Below, in pieces: positions 37,579 to 47,022 of a DNA stretch of 64,000 bases. The translations under genes and the position numbers were made by a program. Source of the DNA: Bradyrhizobium sp. 141 (GTDB lineage Bacteria; Pseudomonadota; Alphaproteobacteria; Rhizobiales; Xanthobacteraceae). The notes under the pieces are model-generated. The model saw only the letters and a list, made by a program, of their open reading frames with translations. It was not told the origin of the DNA and did not search any database. Every line of letters begins with the position of its first letter. The first letter of the stretch is position 1. The DNA is taken from assembly GCF_023074055.1 (NCBI RefSeq), contig NZ_JADPKR010000045.1:1-64000 (forward strand). Reading direction: 5' to 3'.

Positions 37579-40500
37579 ATGCCCAACAAGATGTTGATCG
37601 ATGCCACCCACCCGGAAGAGACCCGGGTCGTCGTGGTCCGCGGCAATCGCGTCGAAGAGTTTGATTTCGAGACCGCACAACGCAAGCAACTGCGCGGGAA
37701 TATCTACCTCGCCAAGGTCACAAGGGTCGAACCCTCGCTCCAGGCCGCCTTCGTCGAATATGGCGGCAACCGCCATGGCTTCCTCGCCTTCAGCGAAATC
37801 CATCCCGATTACTACCAGATCCCGGTCGCGGACCGGCAGGCGCTGATCGAGGCCGAGGAACAGGCCCATCGCGAGGCCGAGGAAGAGAGCGAGAACCGCT
37901 CCCACGGCCGCCGCCGTTCGCGCCACCGCAACTCACGCCGCCGTAGTCATGGCGAACGCGTCCGCAGCGACATTGTCGAAGGCGCCGATCCCGCGGCCCA
38001 ACCGGTCCAGGGCGAGGCCCTGCCCGAAGGCGCCTTGCACGAGGGCGAGCACCTGCACGCCGGCGCGGAGCATCACGGCGAGCACGAAGGCCACGATCAC
38101 GACGATCATGACCACGAGGGACATGATCACCAAGGACATGGTCACGACGACCATCATCATGTCCATGGTGACGATCATCACGCCCACGATCATGACGACC
38201 ATAGTCATCACGGCGAGCACGATCATCACGACCATGAACATGCCGACGAGACGCCTGCACCTGTCGCAGCAATCGGCGCCGAGCCCGTGGTCGCCACCGG
38301 GGTCGTTGCCGAGCCGCAAGAGGTTGCCTCCGAAGCACACGCCGAGGATCTCGCCGAGGCCGTGACATCAGCGGCTGAACCGGCCGACGCCGTGTACGCC
38401 GCCGGCGAGAACGCCGAGGCTCCGCATCACGACTCCGAAGCGGCTGCCGGAGACGACGACGCCGAGGAAGACGAAGACGACGAGGAAGCCGAAGAGGAAG
38501 TCGTCGAATCCGTCGGCGGAGACGACGTGCTGGAGGAAGTGCCGGAGCGCACCTTCCGTCCGCGCCGCCAGTACAAGATCCAGGAAGTCATCAAGCGCCG
38601 CCAGGTGATGCTGGTGCAGGTCGTCAAGGAAGAGCGCGGCAACAAGGGCGCGGCGCTGACGACCTACCTGTCGCTCGCCGGCCGCTATGCCGTGTTGATG
38701 CCCAACACCGCGCGCGGCGGTGGCATCAGCCGCAAGATCACCAGCGCCCAGGACCGCTCGCGCCTGAAGGAAGTGGTGCAGGATCTCGACGTGCCCGAGG
38801 GCATGGGCATCATCCTGCGCACCGCCGGCGCTGCCCGCACCAAGCCGGAGATCAAGCGCGACTTCGAATATTTGATCCGGATGTGGGAGACGGTGCGCGA
38901 CCTCACGCTGAACTCGCAGGCCCCGACCCTCGTCTATGAGGAAGGCTCGCTGATCAAGCGCTCGCTGCGCGACCTCTACAACAAGGAGATCGACGAGATC
39001 TCGGTGGCGGGTGAATCCGGCTACCGTGAAGCGCGCGACTTCATGAAGATGCTGATGCCCGCCAATGTCGGCGCGGTGAAGCAGTATCGCGACGGCCAGC
39101 CGCTGTTCTCGCGCATGGGCGTCGAGAGTCAGCTGGACGCGATGTTCTCGCCGACCGTGCAACTGCGCTCCGGCGGCTACATCGTGATCAACCAGACCGA
39201 GGCGCTGGTCTCGATCGACGTCAACTCCGGACGATCGACGCGCGAGCACCACATCGAGGACACCGCGCTCAAGACCAATCTGGAGGCGGCCGAAGAGGTC
39301 GCCCGCCAGCTTCGCTTGCGCGACCTCGCCGGCCTGATCGTCATCGACTTCATCGACATGGACGAGAAGCGCAACAATCGCGCGGTCGAGCGCAAGCTGT
39401 CCGATTGCCTCAGGCAGGATCGCGCGCGCATCCAGGTCGGCCGCATCTCCCATTTCGGCCTGCTCGAGATGTCGCGCCAGCGCATCCGCGCCAGCGTGCT
39501 CGAGAGCTCGACCGATCCGTGCCCGCATTGCGGCGGCACCGGCCATGTCCGCTCGGTGTCCTCGGTGGCGCTCCAGCTGCTGCGCGGCCTCGAAGAGATC
39601 CTGATGAAGGGCGCGACCCACAATCTCGTGGTCCGCACCCGCACCGACGTCGCGCTCTATGTGCTCAACCACAAGCGCGGCCATCTGCGTGATCTCGAGA
39701 ACGGCTTCAAGGTCACCCTCTCGGTTATCGCAGATTCCAGCGTCAGCGGGCCGCAGGCCTATCTCATCGACCGCGGCGAGCAGGTGCATACGCTGGAGGC
39801 CGCCAAGGCGCTGCTCGTGGCGCAGGCCGCCGCGAGCCCGCCGCCCCTGGCCGAAGAAGCTTACGACGACGAGGAGTTCGATCCGGAGACCGAATCCGAG
39901 GTCGAGACCGAGGAGACCGAAGGCCTCGCCGAGGAGCAGGCCGCAGGCGACGCCGCCTCCGAGCAGGACGGCCAGCGCCGCAAGCGCCGCCGTCGCCGCC
40001 GCGGCCGCGGTGGCCCGCGCGACGGCGAGTTGCGCGATGATGGCGCCCCCACCCCTCCCGAGGCGGCCGTAGCGACCGGCGAAGGCGAGGACGATGCCGA
40101 GCCCGAGCAGGAAGGCGAAGAAGGCGAAGAACAAGCAGCCCGTGGTGAGCAGCAGGGCAGCGGGGACCGCCGGCGCCGGCGTGGTCGTCGCGGCGGACGC
40201 CGCCGTCGCGGTGGCGAGGAAGGTCTTGCCGGCTCCATCGGCGACGAACTCGGCACCAATCAGCCATCGGAAGCTGCCGACGCGGTTGCCGATTTCGACG
40301 GCTTCGGCGGTGAGGCTGCGCCCTCGATTGCGCAAGCCGAGCACAGCGCTGAGCCGCAAGTCTCGCAGCCTGAGCCGCGCGCCGAGCTGCAGACCGAGGC
40401 GCCGGCCCAGCCCGAACCCGTTGCCGCGGAGGAAGAGCCCGCCGACGACAAGGCCGCACGGCGCCGCTCCACAGTCCGCGAGAAGGTGAGCTTCCTGTCG

Positions 40501-40653
40501 AGCAGCCCGAGCGAGCCGGCAACGCCGGTTGCGCAAGCGGCCGAGCCAGTCACCGCGCCGGAAGCTGAACCGGCGCCGGAAGCGGCAAGCGAAACGCCGG
40601 CCGCACCGCGCCGCGCCGGTTGGTGGTCCCGCCGCTTCGGCGGCGGCGAATAA
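37579..40653 (+). CDS. rne: Ribonuclease E/G with a His/Asp-rich insertion
   Basis: A 1024-residue endoribonuclease, core of the RNA degradosome. The S1 domain begins at the start (GNIYLAKVTRVEPSLQAAFV), is split at about residue 95, and resumes at about 335. The insertion has an Arg/His-rich patch, then residues 164-221 with 27 His among 58, mostly His-Asp/Glu repeats, then an acidic stretch. The catalytic core has Asp547 (SIDVNSG) and Asp590/Asp593 (VIDFIDMDE), and the zinc link Cys648-Pro-His-Cys651. The C-terminal 250 residues are a disordered scaffold with an Arg-rich RNA-binding block (KRRRRRRGRGG, about residue 800). Confidence 0.96.
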   Translation: MPNKMLIDATHPEETRVVVVRGNRVEEFDFETAQRKQLRGNIYLAKVTRVEPSLQAAFVEYGGNRHGFLAFSEIHPDYYQIPVADRQALIEAEEQAHREAEEESENRSHGRRRSRHRNSRRRSHGERVRSDIVEGADPAAQPVQGEALPEGALHEGEHLHAGAEHHGEHEGHDHDDHDHEGHDHQGHGHDDHHHVHGDDHHAHDHDDHSHHGEHDHHDHEHADETPAPVAAIGAEPVVATGVVAEPQEVASEAHAEDLAEAVTSAAEPADAVYAAGENAEAPHHDSEAAAGDDDAEEDEDDEEAEEEVVESVGGDDVLEEVPERTFRPRRQYKIQEVIKRRQVMLVQVVKEERGNKGAALTTYLSLAGRYAVLMPNTARGGGISRKITSAQDRSRLKEVVQDLDVPEGMGIILRTAGAARTKPEIKRDFEYLIRMWETVRDLTLNSQAPTLVYEEGSLIKRSLRDLYNKEIDEISVAGESGYREARDFMKMLMPANVGAVKQYRDGQPLFSRMGVESQLDAMFSPTVQLRSGGYIVINQTEALVSIDVNSGRSTREHHIEDTALKTNLEAAEEVARQLRLRDLAGLIVIDFIDMDEKRNNRAVERKLSDCLRQDRARIQVGRISHFGLLEMSRQRIRASVLESSTDPCPHCGGTGHVRSVSSVALQLLRGLEEILMKGATHNLVVRTRTDVALYVLNHKRGHLRDLENGFKVTLSVIADSSVSGPQAYLIDRGEQVHTLEAAKALLVAQAAASPPPLAEEAYDDEEFDPETESEVETEETEGLAEEQAAGDAASEQDGQRRKRRRRRRGRGGPRDGELRDDGAPTPPEAAVATGEGEDDAEPEQEGEEGEEQAARGEQQGSGDRRRRRGRRGGRRRRGGEEGLAGSIGDELGTNQPSEAADAVADFDGFGGEAAPSIAQAEHSAEPQVSQPEPRAELQTEAPAQPEPVAAEEEPADDKAARRRSTVREKVSFLSSSPSEPATPVAQAAEPVTAPEAEPAPEAASETPAAPRRAGWWSRRFGGGE

Positions 40654-40670
40654 AGCCGAACACCCAATGC

Positions 40671-40697
40671 AAAACGCCCGGCACTGCCGGGCGTTTT
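40671..40697 (+). terminator. Rho-independent terminator of rne
   Basis: AAAACGCCCGGC (40671-40682) pairs perfectly with GCCGGGCGTTTT (40686-40697) around a 3-nt loop, with a T-rich tail TTTTTGTTT. Confidence 0.93.
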
Positions 40698-40742
40698 TGT
40701 TTCGCCGTTATCCCGATGTGCTAAGCCGTTTTCGCAATCAGA

Positions 40743-42251
40743 ATGGGGACGGCATTGTCAGAGCTTTGCGATTCCGGTGCCGTCGAGCTGCGCCGCCTAT
40801 TGGCCGCACGGGCGATCTCGCCCGTCGAGCTGCTGGATTCCTGCCTGTCGCGGATCGGCACCGTCAATCCCGCCGTCAACGCCGTCGTGACACTGGACGA
40901 GCCAGGTGCACGTGCCGCTGCCAAGGCGGCCGAAGCTGCCATCCTGCGCGGCGAGGATCGGGGCGCTCTGCACGGCCTTCCCGTCCTCATCAAGGACACC
41001 CAGGACACCGCCGGGATGCGGTCCACCTATGGCAGCCCACTGCTGAAGGATAACGTCCCAGCCGCTGACCAGAGCTCGGTTGCGCGCCTGCGCGCCGCCG
41101 GCGCCATCATCTTCGGCAAGACCAACACGCCGGAATGGGCGGCCGGCGGCAACACCCGCAATCCCGTGTTCGGCGCGACCGGCAACCCCTTCGATCCCAT
41201 GCGCTCGGCGGCCGGCTCCTCCGGCGGCTCGGCGGTGGCGCTCGCCTGCGGCATGGCTCCGCTCGCCTCGGGCTCGGACACCGGCGGCTCCTTGCGCAAT
41301 CCGGCCGGCTTCGCCGGCATTGTCGGCATGCGCCCGTCCTACGGCCTCGTCGCCAGCGAAAAACGCGCGTTCGGCTGGTCCAATTTGTCGACCGACGGGC
41401 CGATGGCGCGCAACGTCGCCGACACTGCGCTGATGCTGTCGGTGATGGCGAGCGATGATGCCCGCGATCCGCTCGCCTATACGCTGCCCGGCGAGCCCCT
41501 GCGCGGCCGCGCCGAGCGCTGGGCCGCTCCGCGCTCCGCAGAGCTCGGCAGGCTGCGCCTCGCCTTCACCGAGGATTTTGGCTTCGCCCCGACCGAGCAG
41601 GCGATCCGGCGCGTGTTTCGCGCCCGCATGAAAAAGCTTGCGCCTCTCTTCGCGGAATCCCGCGAGGCGACGCCGGATTGCTCCGGCGCCGACGACGCCT
41701 TCGCCGTGCTGCGCGCGGGGATGTTTTTGGCGACGCACGGCAAGAACTACAAAGAACGTCCCGAGATGCTCGGCCCCAATGTCCGCGCCAATGTCGAGGA
41801 GGGGCTCGGCTACACGCTCGAAGACCACGCGCGGGCCACGACGACGCAGACGCGGATCTATCGCGCTTATCAAAGCTTCTTCGAAACCTGCGACGTGCTG
41901 ATCAGCCCGACCATCACGCTGAGCCCGCGGCCATGGTCGGAGCCTTATCCGGCAGAGATCGACGGCGCGCCGACCAAATCGTACTTCCACTGGCTCGCGC
42001 TGGCCTACGCCGTCACGCTTCCCGGCCATCCCGCCATCAGCATTCCGCTCGGCCTCGATGAAGCCGGACTGCCCTTCGGCCTCCAGATCGTCGGTCCGCG
42101 TGGCGGCGACGCCATCGTGCTCTCGGTTGCCGCGAGCGTTGAGGCTGCGTTCGTGGGCGATGCGCAATTGTGCCGGCCCGTGCCTGACCTGGCACGGCTC
42201 GCCGCAGCACCGACTCTATCGTCCGCTCCCGGCTTCCTTACTTGGGAATAA
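40743..42251 (+). CDS. Amidase-signature family enzyme
   Basis: A 502-residue amide hydrolase. The Ser-cisSer-Lys triad is recognisable: Lys in LPVLIKDTQDTAG, and the glycine/serine-rich signature SAAGSSGGSAVALACG with GSDTGGSLRNPAGFAG. The family includes GatA and many catabolic amidases. The absence of gatC or gatB beside it and the pairing with a D-amino-acid dehydrogenase gene 20 bp downstream favour a catabolic role, for example releasing an amino acid from an amide. The substrate is unknown. Confidence 0.87.
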   Translation: MGTALSELCDSGAVELRRLLAARAISPVELLDSCLSRIGTVNPAVNAVVTLDEPGARAAAKAAEAAILRGEDRGALHGLPVLIKDTQDTAGMRSTYGSPLLKDNVPAADQSSVARLRAAGAIIFGKTNTPEWAAGGNTRNPVFGATGNPFDPMRSAAGSSGGSAVALACGMAPLASGSDTGGSLRNPAGFAGIVGMRPSYGLVASEKRAFGWSNLSTDGPMARNVADTALMLSVMASDDARDPLAYTLPGEPLRGRAERWAAPRSAELGRLRLAFTEDFGFAPTEQAIRRVFRARMKKLAPLFAESREATPDCSGADDAFAVLRAGMFLATHGKNYKERPEMLGPNVRANVEEGLGYTLEDHARATTTQTRIYRAYQSFFETCDVLISPTITLSPRPWSEPYPAEIDGAPTKSYFHWLALAYAVTLPGHPAISIPLGLDEAGLPFGLQIVGPRGGDAIVLSVAASVEAAFVGDAQLCRPVPDLARLAAAPTLSSAPGFLTWE

Positions 42252-42271
42252 CCGACAGGAGAATTCTTCCG

Positions 42272-43504
42272 ATGCAAAGCGCAATCGTTCTCGGCGGCGG
42301 CATGATCGGCGTGAGCGCGGCGCTGCACCTGCAGCAGCGCGGCTGGACCGTCACGCTCGTCGATCGCAGGGAGCCGGGCCGCGAGACCAGCTATGGCAAT
42401 GCCGGAATGATCCAGGCCGAGGCGGTCCGCCCCTATCCGATGCCGCGCGACCTTGCGACGCTGCTGAAGATCGCGACCGGCCGCACCAACGATGTGCGCT
42501 ACAGCCTGTCGTCGCTTCACCGCCATGTCGAGCCCCTGCTCCGCTATTGGTGGCACTCGGCGCCGAAGCGGCATCGCGAGGCGATCGAGGCCTGGGCACG
42601 GCTGATCGCCTACGCGACCGCAGAGCACGACATCCTCATTCGCGAAGCCCATGCCGACAATCTGATCCGCCGCGCAGGCTATCGCATGCTGCATCGCGAT
42701 GCCGCTTCATTCGACCTCGCGATCAAGACGGCGGAGGAAGATCAACGTGAATTCGGCGTGAATTTTCGCGTGCTCTCCGGCAGCGAGCTTGCCAAGGCCG
42801 AGCCGATCCTGCGCGACGATCTCCCCGGCGCGATCCACTGGCTCGACACCTGGACCGTGTCCGATCCAGGGGCGCTCGTCACGGCGTATGCCGAGCTGTT
42901 CGAGCGTCTCGGCGGCACCATAGTTCTCGGGAATGCCCAGAGCCTGCGGCAGACCGCGACCGGCTGGTCCGTCGATACGGACCAGGGGCGCCTCGACGCC
43001 CCCCATGCCGTCGTGACGCTCGGACCATGGTCGCCCGATCTGCTGCACAAGTTCGGCTATCGCATTCCGCTGGTGCGCAAGCGCGGCTACCACATGCACT
43101 ACAGCGGCGGCGCCTCGCTCGACCTGCCTCTCGTCGACAAGGGCGGCGGCTACGCCATGGGCCCAATGGCCAAGGGCATCCGCATTACCACGGGAGCTGA
43201 GCTGACGAGCCCGGACGCGCTCGCAACGCCCGTGCAGCTCGCCAGCGCGGAAGGCTCCGCACGCGAGCTGATCGACCTCGGCAAGCGCGTCGAGCCCGAT
43301 CCGTGGTTCGGCACCCGCCCCTGCACACCCGACATGCTGCCGGTCCTCGGGCAAGCGCCGCGTCATCCCGGCCTCTGGATGAATTTCGGCCACGGCCATC
43401 AGGGCTTTACCCTGGGACCCGCGACCGGACGGCTGCTCGCCGAGATCATGAGCGGCGAGACGCCGGCGATTGATCCCGCGCCGTATCGGCCGGAGCGGTT
43501 CTAG
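42272..43504 (+). CDS. FAD-dependent oxidoreductase, D-amino-acid dehydrogenase (DadA)-like
   Basis: A 410-residue flavoprotein of the DAO fold. The FAD-binding motif is VLGGGMIGVSAALHLQQRG, followed by RETSYGNAGMIQAEAVRPY, a DadA-like block. The C-terminal part has WFGTRPCTPDMLPVLGQAP and MNFGHGHQGFTLGPATGRL. It probably deaminates D-amino acids at the membrane, feeding electrons to quinones. The start at 42272 has AGGAG upstream. It forms an operon with the amidase and ends in a clear terminator. Confidence 0.88.
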   Translation: MQSAIVLGGGMIGVSAALHLQQRGWTVTLVDRREPGRETSYGNAGMIQAEAVRPYPMPRDLATLLKIATGRTNDVRYSLSSLHRHVEPLLRYWWHSAPKRHREAIEAWARLIAYATAEHDILIREAHADNLIRRAGYRMLHRDAASFDLAIKTAEEDQREFGVNFRVLSGSELAKAEPILRDDLPGAIHWLDTWTVSDPGALVTAYAELFERLGGTIVLGNAQSLRQTATGWSVDTDQGRLDAPHAVVTLGPWSPDLLHKFGYRIPLVRKRGYHMHYSGGASLDLPLVDKGGGYAMGPMAKGIRITTGAELTSPDALATPVQLASAEGSARELIDLGKRVEPDPWFGTRPCTPDMLPVLGQAPRHPGLWMNFGHGHQGFTLGPATGRLLAEIMSGETPAIDPAPYRPERF

Positions 43505-43519
43505 ACCCCAAAAGGAAAA

Positions 43520-43544
43520 GGGCTGATCGGATCTCGATCAGCCC
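43520..43544. terminator. Bidirectional terminator between the DadA-like gene and dctA
   Basis: GGGCTGATCG (43520-43529) pairs perfectly with CGATCAGCCC (43535-43544). The left flank is A-rich, giving a T-rich tail for leftward dctA transcripts, and TGATTT follows on the right. Confidence 0.85.
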
Positions 43545-43578
43545 TGATTTCGCGAAGCCTGACGAAGCAGCTTGCCGA

Positions 43579-44913
43579 TCAGTCCGTCGTGATCGCCGTC
43601 TCCATGTCGGTCGGATCGATCTGCTTGGAGAGATTGGCGTTGAGCTTGTCGCGGTCGAGCTCACCCTCCCACCAGGCGACGATCACGCAGGCGACGCCGT
43701 TGCCGCACAGATTGGTCAGCGCGCGGCACTCGCTCATGAACTTGTCGATGCCGAGCACGATCGCCATGCCCGGCACGAGGCGCGGATCGACCACGGCCAG
43801 CGTCGCCGCCAGCGTGATGAAGCCCGCACCGGTGATGCCGGAAGCGCCTTTCGACGTCAGCATCGCCACGACCAGGATCGTGGCCTGTTGACTGAAGGAG
43901 AGATCGTAACCGAGCGCCTGGGCGATAAAGAGCGTCGCCAACGTCATGTAGATGTTGGTGCCGTCGAGATTGAACGAGTACCCGGTGGGCACCACGAGGC
44001 CGACCACCGACTTGGAGCAGCCGAGCCGCTCCAGCTTTTCCATCAGGGACGGCAGCGCGCTTTCCGAGGACGAGGTGCCGAGCACGATCAGCAATTCGTC
44101 CTTGATGTAGGCCAGGAACTTGAAGATCGAGAACCCTGCCAGGCGTGCGATGGTGCCGAGCACGACGAAAACGAACAGCGCCGCGGTGACGTAGAACGTG
44201 GCGATCAGCCCGACCAGATTGAGGATCGCGCCGGTGCCGAACTTGCCGATCGTATAGGCCATCGCACCGAACGCGCCGATCGGCGCCGCGCGCATCACGA
44301 TGGAGATGACGCCGAACACGGCATGAGCGGCGTCGTCGATGAAGCTGCGGATAGTGTGACCGCGCTCGCCGAGGCTCATGACCGCGAAGCCGAACAGCAC
44401 CGAGAACAGCAGCACCTGGAGGATCTCGCCCTGCGCGAAGGCGCCGACCACGGTGTCCGGAATGATGTGCAGCACGAAGTCGACGGACTTCTGGCCGGCG
44501 GCCTGCTTGGCGTAATTCGCAACGGCCGCCTCGTTGGCCGCTCCACCCCCGAAGCCTGCGCCCGGCTTCACCAAATTGCCGATGATGAGTCCGATCACCA
44601 GGGCAAAGGTCGAGACGACCTCGAAATAGACCAGCGCCTTGACGCCGATGCGGCCGACTTTTTTGGCATCCTGGATATGGGCGATGCCGGAGACGACGGT
44701 GCAGAAGATGATCGGGGCGATCACCATCTTGATCAGCTTGATGAAGCCGTCACCGAGCGCCTTGATCCATTCGTTGGTGGCGAGCTGTGGCCAGAGCCAG
44801 CCGACGATGGCGCCGAGCACGATGGCGATCAGCACCTGGATGTAGAGAACCTTGTACCACGGCTTTGCTGCGGGCGGCGCGATCGGCGCCTCCGCCATCG
44901 TTGTCGTCGTCAT
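43579..44913 (-). CDS. dctA: C4-dicarboxylate/proton-sodium symporter DctA
   Basis: A 444-residue inner membrane carrier of the DAACS family that imports succinate, fumarate and malate, the carbon supply of nitrogen-fixing rhizobia in nodules. The re-entrant-loop serine-rich motif is [17 protein letters not shown], and [20 protein letters not shown] is the diagnostic helix 7 motif. A C-terminal motif [19 protein letters not shown] is intact. The ATG at 44913 follows GGGGGAG. No dctB/dctD two-component genes are nearby and I see no sigma-54 site in the short upstream gap. Confidence 0.94.
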   Translation of the reverse strand: MTTTTMAEAPIAPPAAKPWYKVLYIQVLIAIVLGAIVGWLWPQLATNEWIKALGDGFIKLIKMVIAPIIFCTVVSGIAHIQDAKKVGRIGVKALVYFEVVSTFALVIGLIIGNLVKPGAGFGGGAANEAAVANYAKQAAGQKSVDFVLHIIPDTVVGAFAQGEILQVLLFSVLFGFAVMSLGERGHTIRSFIDDAAHAVFGVISIVMRAAPIGAFGAMAYTIGKFGTGAILNLVGLIATFYVTAALFVFVVLGTIARLAGFSIFKFLAYIKDELLIVLGTSSSESALPSLMEKLERLGCSKSVVGLVVPTGYSFNLDGTNIYMTLATLFIAQALGYDLSFSQQATILVVAMLTSKGASGITGAGFITLAATLAVVDPRLVPGMAIVLGIDKFMSECRALTNLCGNGVACVIVAWWEGELDRDKLNANLSKQIDPTDMETAITTD

Positions 44914-44937
44914 CGTTTCACTCCCCCTCAAAACTTT

Positions 44938-44966
44938 GGGCCAGCCAAGATCAACTTGGCCGGCCC
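44938..44966 (-). terminator. Hairpin between bioY and dctA
   Basis: GGGCCAGCCAAG (44938-44949) pairs with CTTGGCCGGCCC (44955-44966) with one mismatch. On the minus strand it comes right after bioY and is followed by AAAGTTTTGAG. It probably ends bioY transcription before dctA. Confidence 0.7.
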
Positions 44967-44997
44967 TGTCAATCGGAACCGCTCGCTTTTGCCGGTT

Positions 44998-45612
44998 TTA
45001 CCTTCGGCGCTCGATCAGCCTGCGCGCGGCTGGCATCAACGTCGCGCCAAGCGCGTTCTTGACCAGCGAAGCCGCAACGAACGGCACGATGCCGACCTGC
45101 CAGGATTTCGCAACGCCCAGCCCGAGGCCGAACGCCAGCCAGCCGAAGCCGGCGGCCAGAATGACGATATGGCCTACAGCCATTGCTGCAAACAAAAGCG
45201 GCACGCTGCGATCCCAGCCGCGCTCGGCGAGCCAGCCGGTCACGAAAGCGGCCGCAATGAAACCGAACAGATATCCCGCGGTCGGGCCGAGCAGCGGTGC
45301 AATGCCACCCACCGGCCCGGCAAATACCGGCGCGCCAAGCGCACCTTCGGCGAGGTAGGCCATCATGGTTGCGCTGCCAAGACGCCAGCCATAGGCAGCA
45401 CCGATCATCAGCACCACCAGCGTCTGCAACGTCATGGGGACATAGGGCAACGGCAGGCTGACCTTCGCTGATAGCGCCATCAATGCGGTGCCGAGCGCGA
45501 TCAGCACCACGGCGCGCAAGCTGCCTACGGTTTCGCCGGGCCGGGTCGGCCACATCAATGCGGCGAGAGAAAAGTGCGGCGCAGCCGCGGTCGGGGCAGA
45601 TCGATCAGACAA
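44998..45612 (-). CDS. bioY: Biotin transporter BioY
   Basis: A 204-residue membrane protein, the substrate-binding S component for biotin uptake. ALSAKVSLPLPYVPMTLQTL and GPTAGYLFGFIAAAFVTGWL are BioY signatures. The start codon appears to be TTG at 45612, with GGAG in good position before it; no ATG fits better. No bioM or bioN genes are adjacent, so it may work alone or with shared ECF modules. The biotin-dependent accB/accC genes lie about 6 kb to the right. I found no BioR-like palindrome upstream. Confidence 0.92.
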   Translation of the reverse strand: MSDRSAPTAAAPHFSLAALMWPTRPGETVGSLRAVVLIALGTALMALSAKVSLPLPYVPMTLQTLVVLMIGAAYGWRLGSATMMAYLAEGALGAPVFAGPVGGIAPLLGPTAGYLFGFIAAAFVTGWLAERGWDRSVPLLFAAMAVGHIVILAAGFGWLAFGLGLGVAKSWQVGIVPFVAASLVKNALGATLMPAARRLIERRR

Positions 45613-45644
45613 GATGAACTCCGGAAGTGGTCGAAAACTGGCGG

Positions 45645-46832
45645 CTATTTAAGCCAGTGAGCGATCCGGTCAACTGCCTCGCGCATCTCCCCGGGCGACC
45701 GCGCATAAGAAAGACGAATGAACGAGCGTCCGTGAACGGGATCGAAATCAAGGCCGGGCGTTGCCGCAACGCGTGCCTGCTCCAGCATCTGCTTGGCGAA
45801 CTCGAAACTGTCGGAGGTGAAGTCCGAGACGTCGGCATAGAGATAAAATGCACCGTCGGCCGGCAGGAACTTGGCTAGGCCGGCTTTCGGCAATCCCTCG
45901 ATCAAGATCCGCCGGTTCTCCTGATAGCCGTGCTTGATCGCCTCCATCTCGGCGGCGCCGTCGAAGGCGGCCTCTGCCGCGATCTGCGACAGCGACGGCA
46001 CCGAGATCGACAGGTTCTGCTGCAACCGCTCGATCGGCCGCACCAGGATTTCAGGTACGACCATCCAGCCGACGCGCCAGCCCGTCATGCAAAAATACTT
46101 CGAGAACGAGTTGATCACGAGTGCGTGCTCGGAGAGCGCGGCGGCGGTGACGGCCGCAAACGCATAATCGAGCCCGTGATAGATCTCGTCCGAGATGAAG
46201 CGAATTCCCGCGTCTTCGGCGGCCGCAATCAGACCAGCGAGCGCTTCGCGGGACATCATCGTCCCCGTCGGATTGGCGGGGCTGCCGACCAGCACGCCCT
46301 TCAACGGCGCCTTGCGATGGGCCGCGAGCAATGCCTCGCCGGTGAGCGCATGGCGCGTCTCGTTGGTGGTCTCGATCAGCACCGGCTCGCAACCGAGCGC
46401 GGTGAGGATATGACGATAAGGCGGATAACCCGGCACCGTCACGGCAACGCGGTCACCCGGCTCGAACATCGACAGGAAAGCCAAGATGAACCCACCGGAG
46501 GAGCCGGTGGTCACCACGATCCGCTCGGGGCTGACGTCACAGCCATAGGCGTCGCGATAATGGCGTGCGATGCGCTCGCGCAGACTGGGGATGCCGAGCG
46601 CGGAGGTATAATCGATCCGCCCGGCCTCGAGCGCGGCATGGGCGGCCGCAATCGCGGTTTTGGGCGCGCCGGCCGCGGGCTGGCCGACCTCCATGTGGAT
46701 GACATGGCCGCCAGCGGCCTCGATTCGGGCCGCCGCGGCCATGACGTCCATCACCATGAACGGGGGAACATCGCTCCGGCGGGAGGGCTCGAGCCATTGC
46801 CCCAACCGGTTCCTCAATGTCGCATCGTGCAT
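45645..46832 (-). CDS. PLP-dependent aminotransferase, class I/II
   Basis: A 395-residue aspartate-aminotransferase-fold enzyme. Conserved pieces include GSPANPTGTMMS, the ISDEIYHGLDY strand with the PLP-contacting Asp and Tyr, the Schiff-base lysine in INSFSKYFCMTGWRVGW, and the substrate Arg in FIRLSYARSP. The amino acid used is not evident; the sequence resembles aspartate/alanine-type enzymes. It is divergent from the M48 protease gene. Confidence 0.88.
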   Translation of the reverse strand: MHDATLRNRLGQWLEPSRRSDVPPFMVMDVMAAAARIEAAGGHVIHMEVGQPAAGAPKTAIAAAHAALEAGRIDYTSALGIPSLRERIARHYRDAYGCDVSPERIVVTTGSSGGFILAFLSMFEPGDRVAVTVPGYPPYRHILTALGCEPVLIETTNETRHALTGEALLAAHRKAPLKGVLVGSPANPTGTMMSREALAGLIAAAEDAGIRFISDEIYHGLDYAFAAVTAAALSEHALVINSFSKYFCMTGWRVGWMVVPEILVRPIERLQQNLSISVPSLSQIAAEAAFDGAAEMEAIKHGYQENRRILIEGLPKAGLAKFLPADGAFYLYADVSDFTSDSFEFAKQMLEQARVAATPGLDFDPVHGRSFIRLSYARSPGEMREAVDRIAHWLK

Positions 46833-46852
46833 CGATTTCTGCTATTCGCTGG

Positions 46853-46895
46853 CGGACCGGTCCGTCCGGTCCGGGAAACGGGGCGCTTGCGCCCC
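46853..46895. promoter_or_regulatory. Palindromes in the divergent aminotransferase/M48 promoter region
   Basis: CGGACCGGTCCG (46853-46864) is a perfect 12-bp palindrome. GGGGCGC-TT-GCGCCCC (46880-46895) is a perfect short hairpin. They might be operators, but no regulator can be assigned. Confidence 0.35.
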
Positions 46896-47022
46896 AGACT
46901 GGCCGCATTGTACGGGTCATAAGGGGAACGGCCCGCAAGGGCATATCGCGTATCCGGTCCGCCGCCAATCGCCAAAACCAATCACGAACTGCTTGATCAA
47001 GACGTTTGACCCAGACCGCCTG

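Noticed and set aside
38368..40536. Open frame of about 720 codons antisense to rne
   Set aside because: RNase E motifs are intact on the plus strand; the antisense translation is low complexity and matches no domain.
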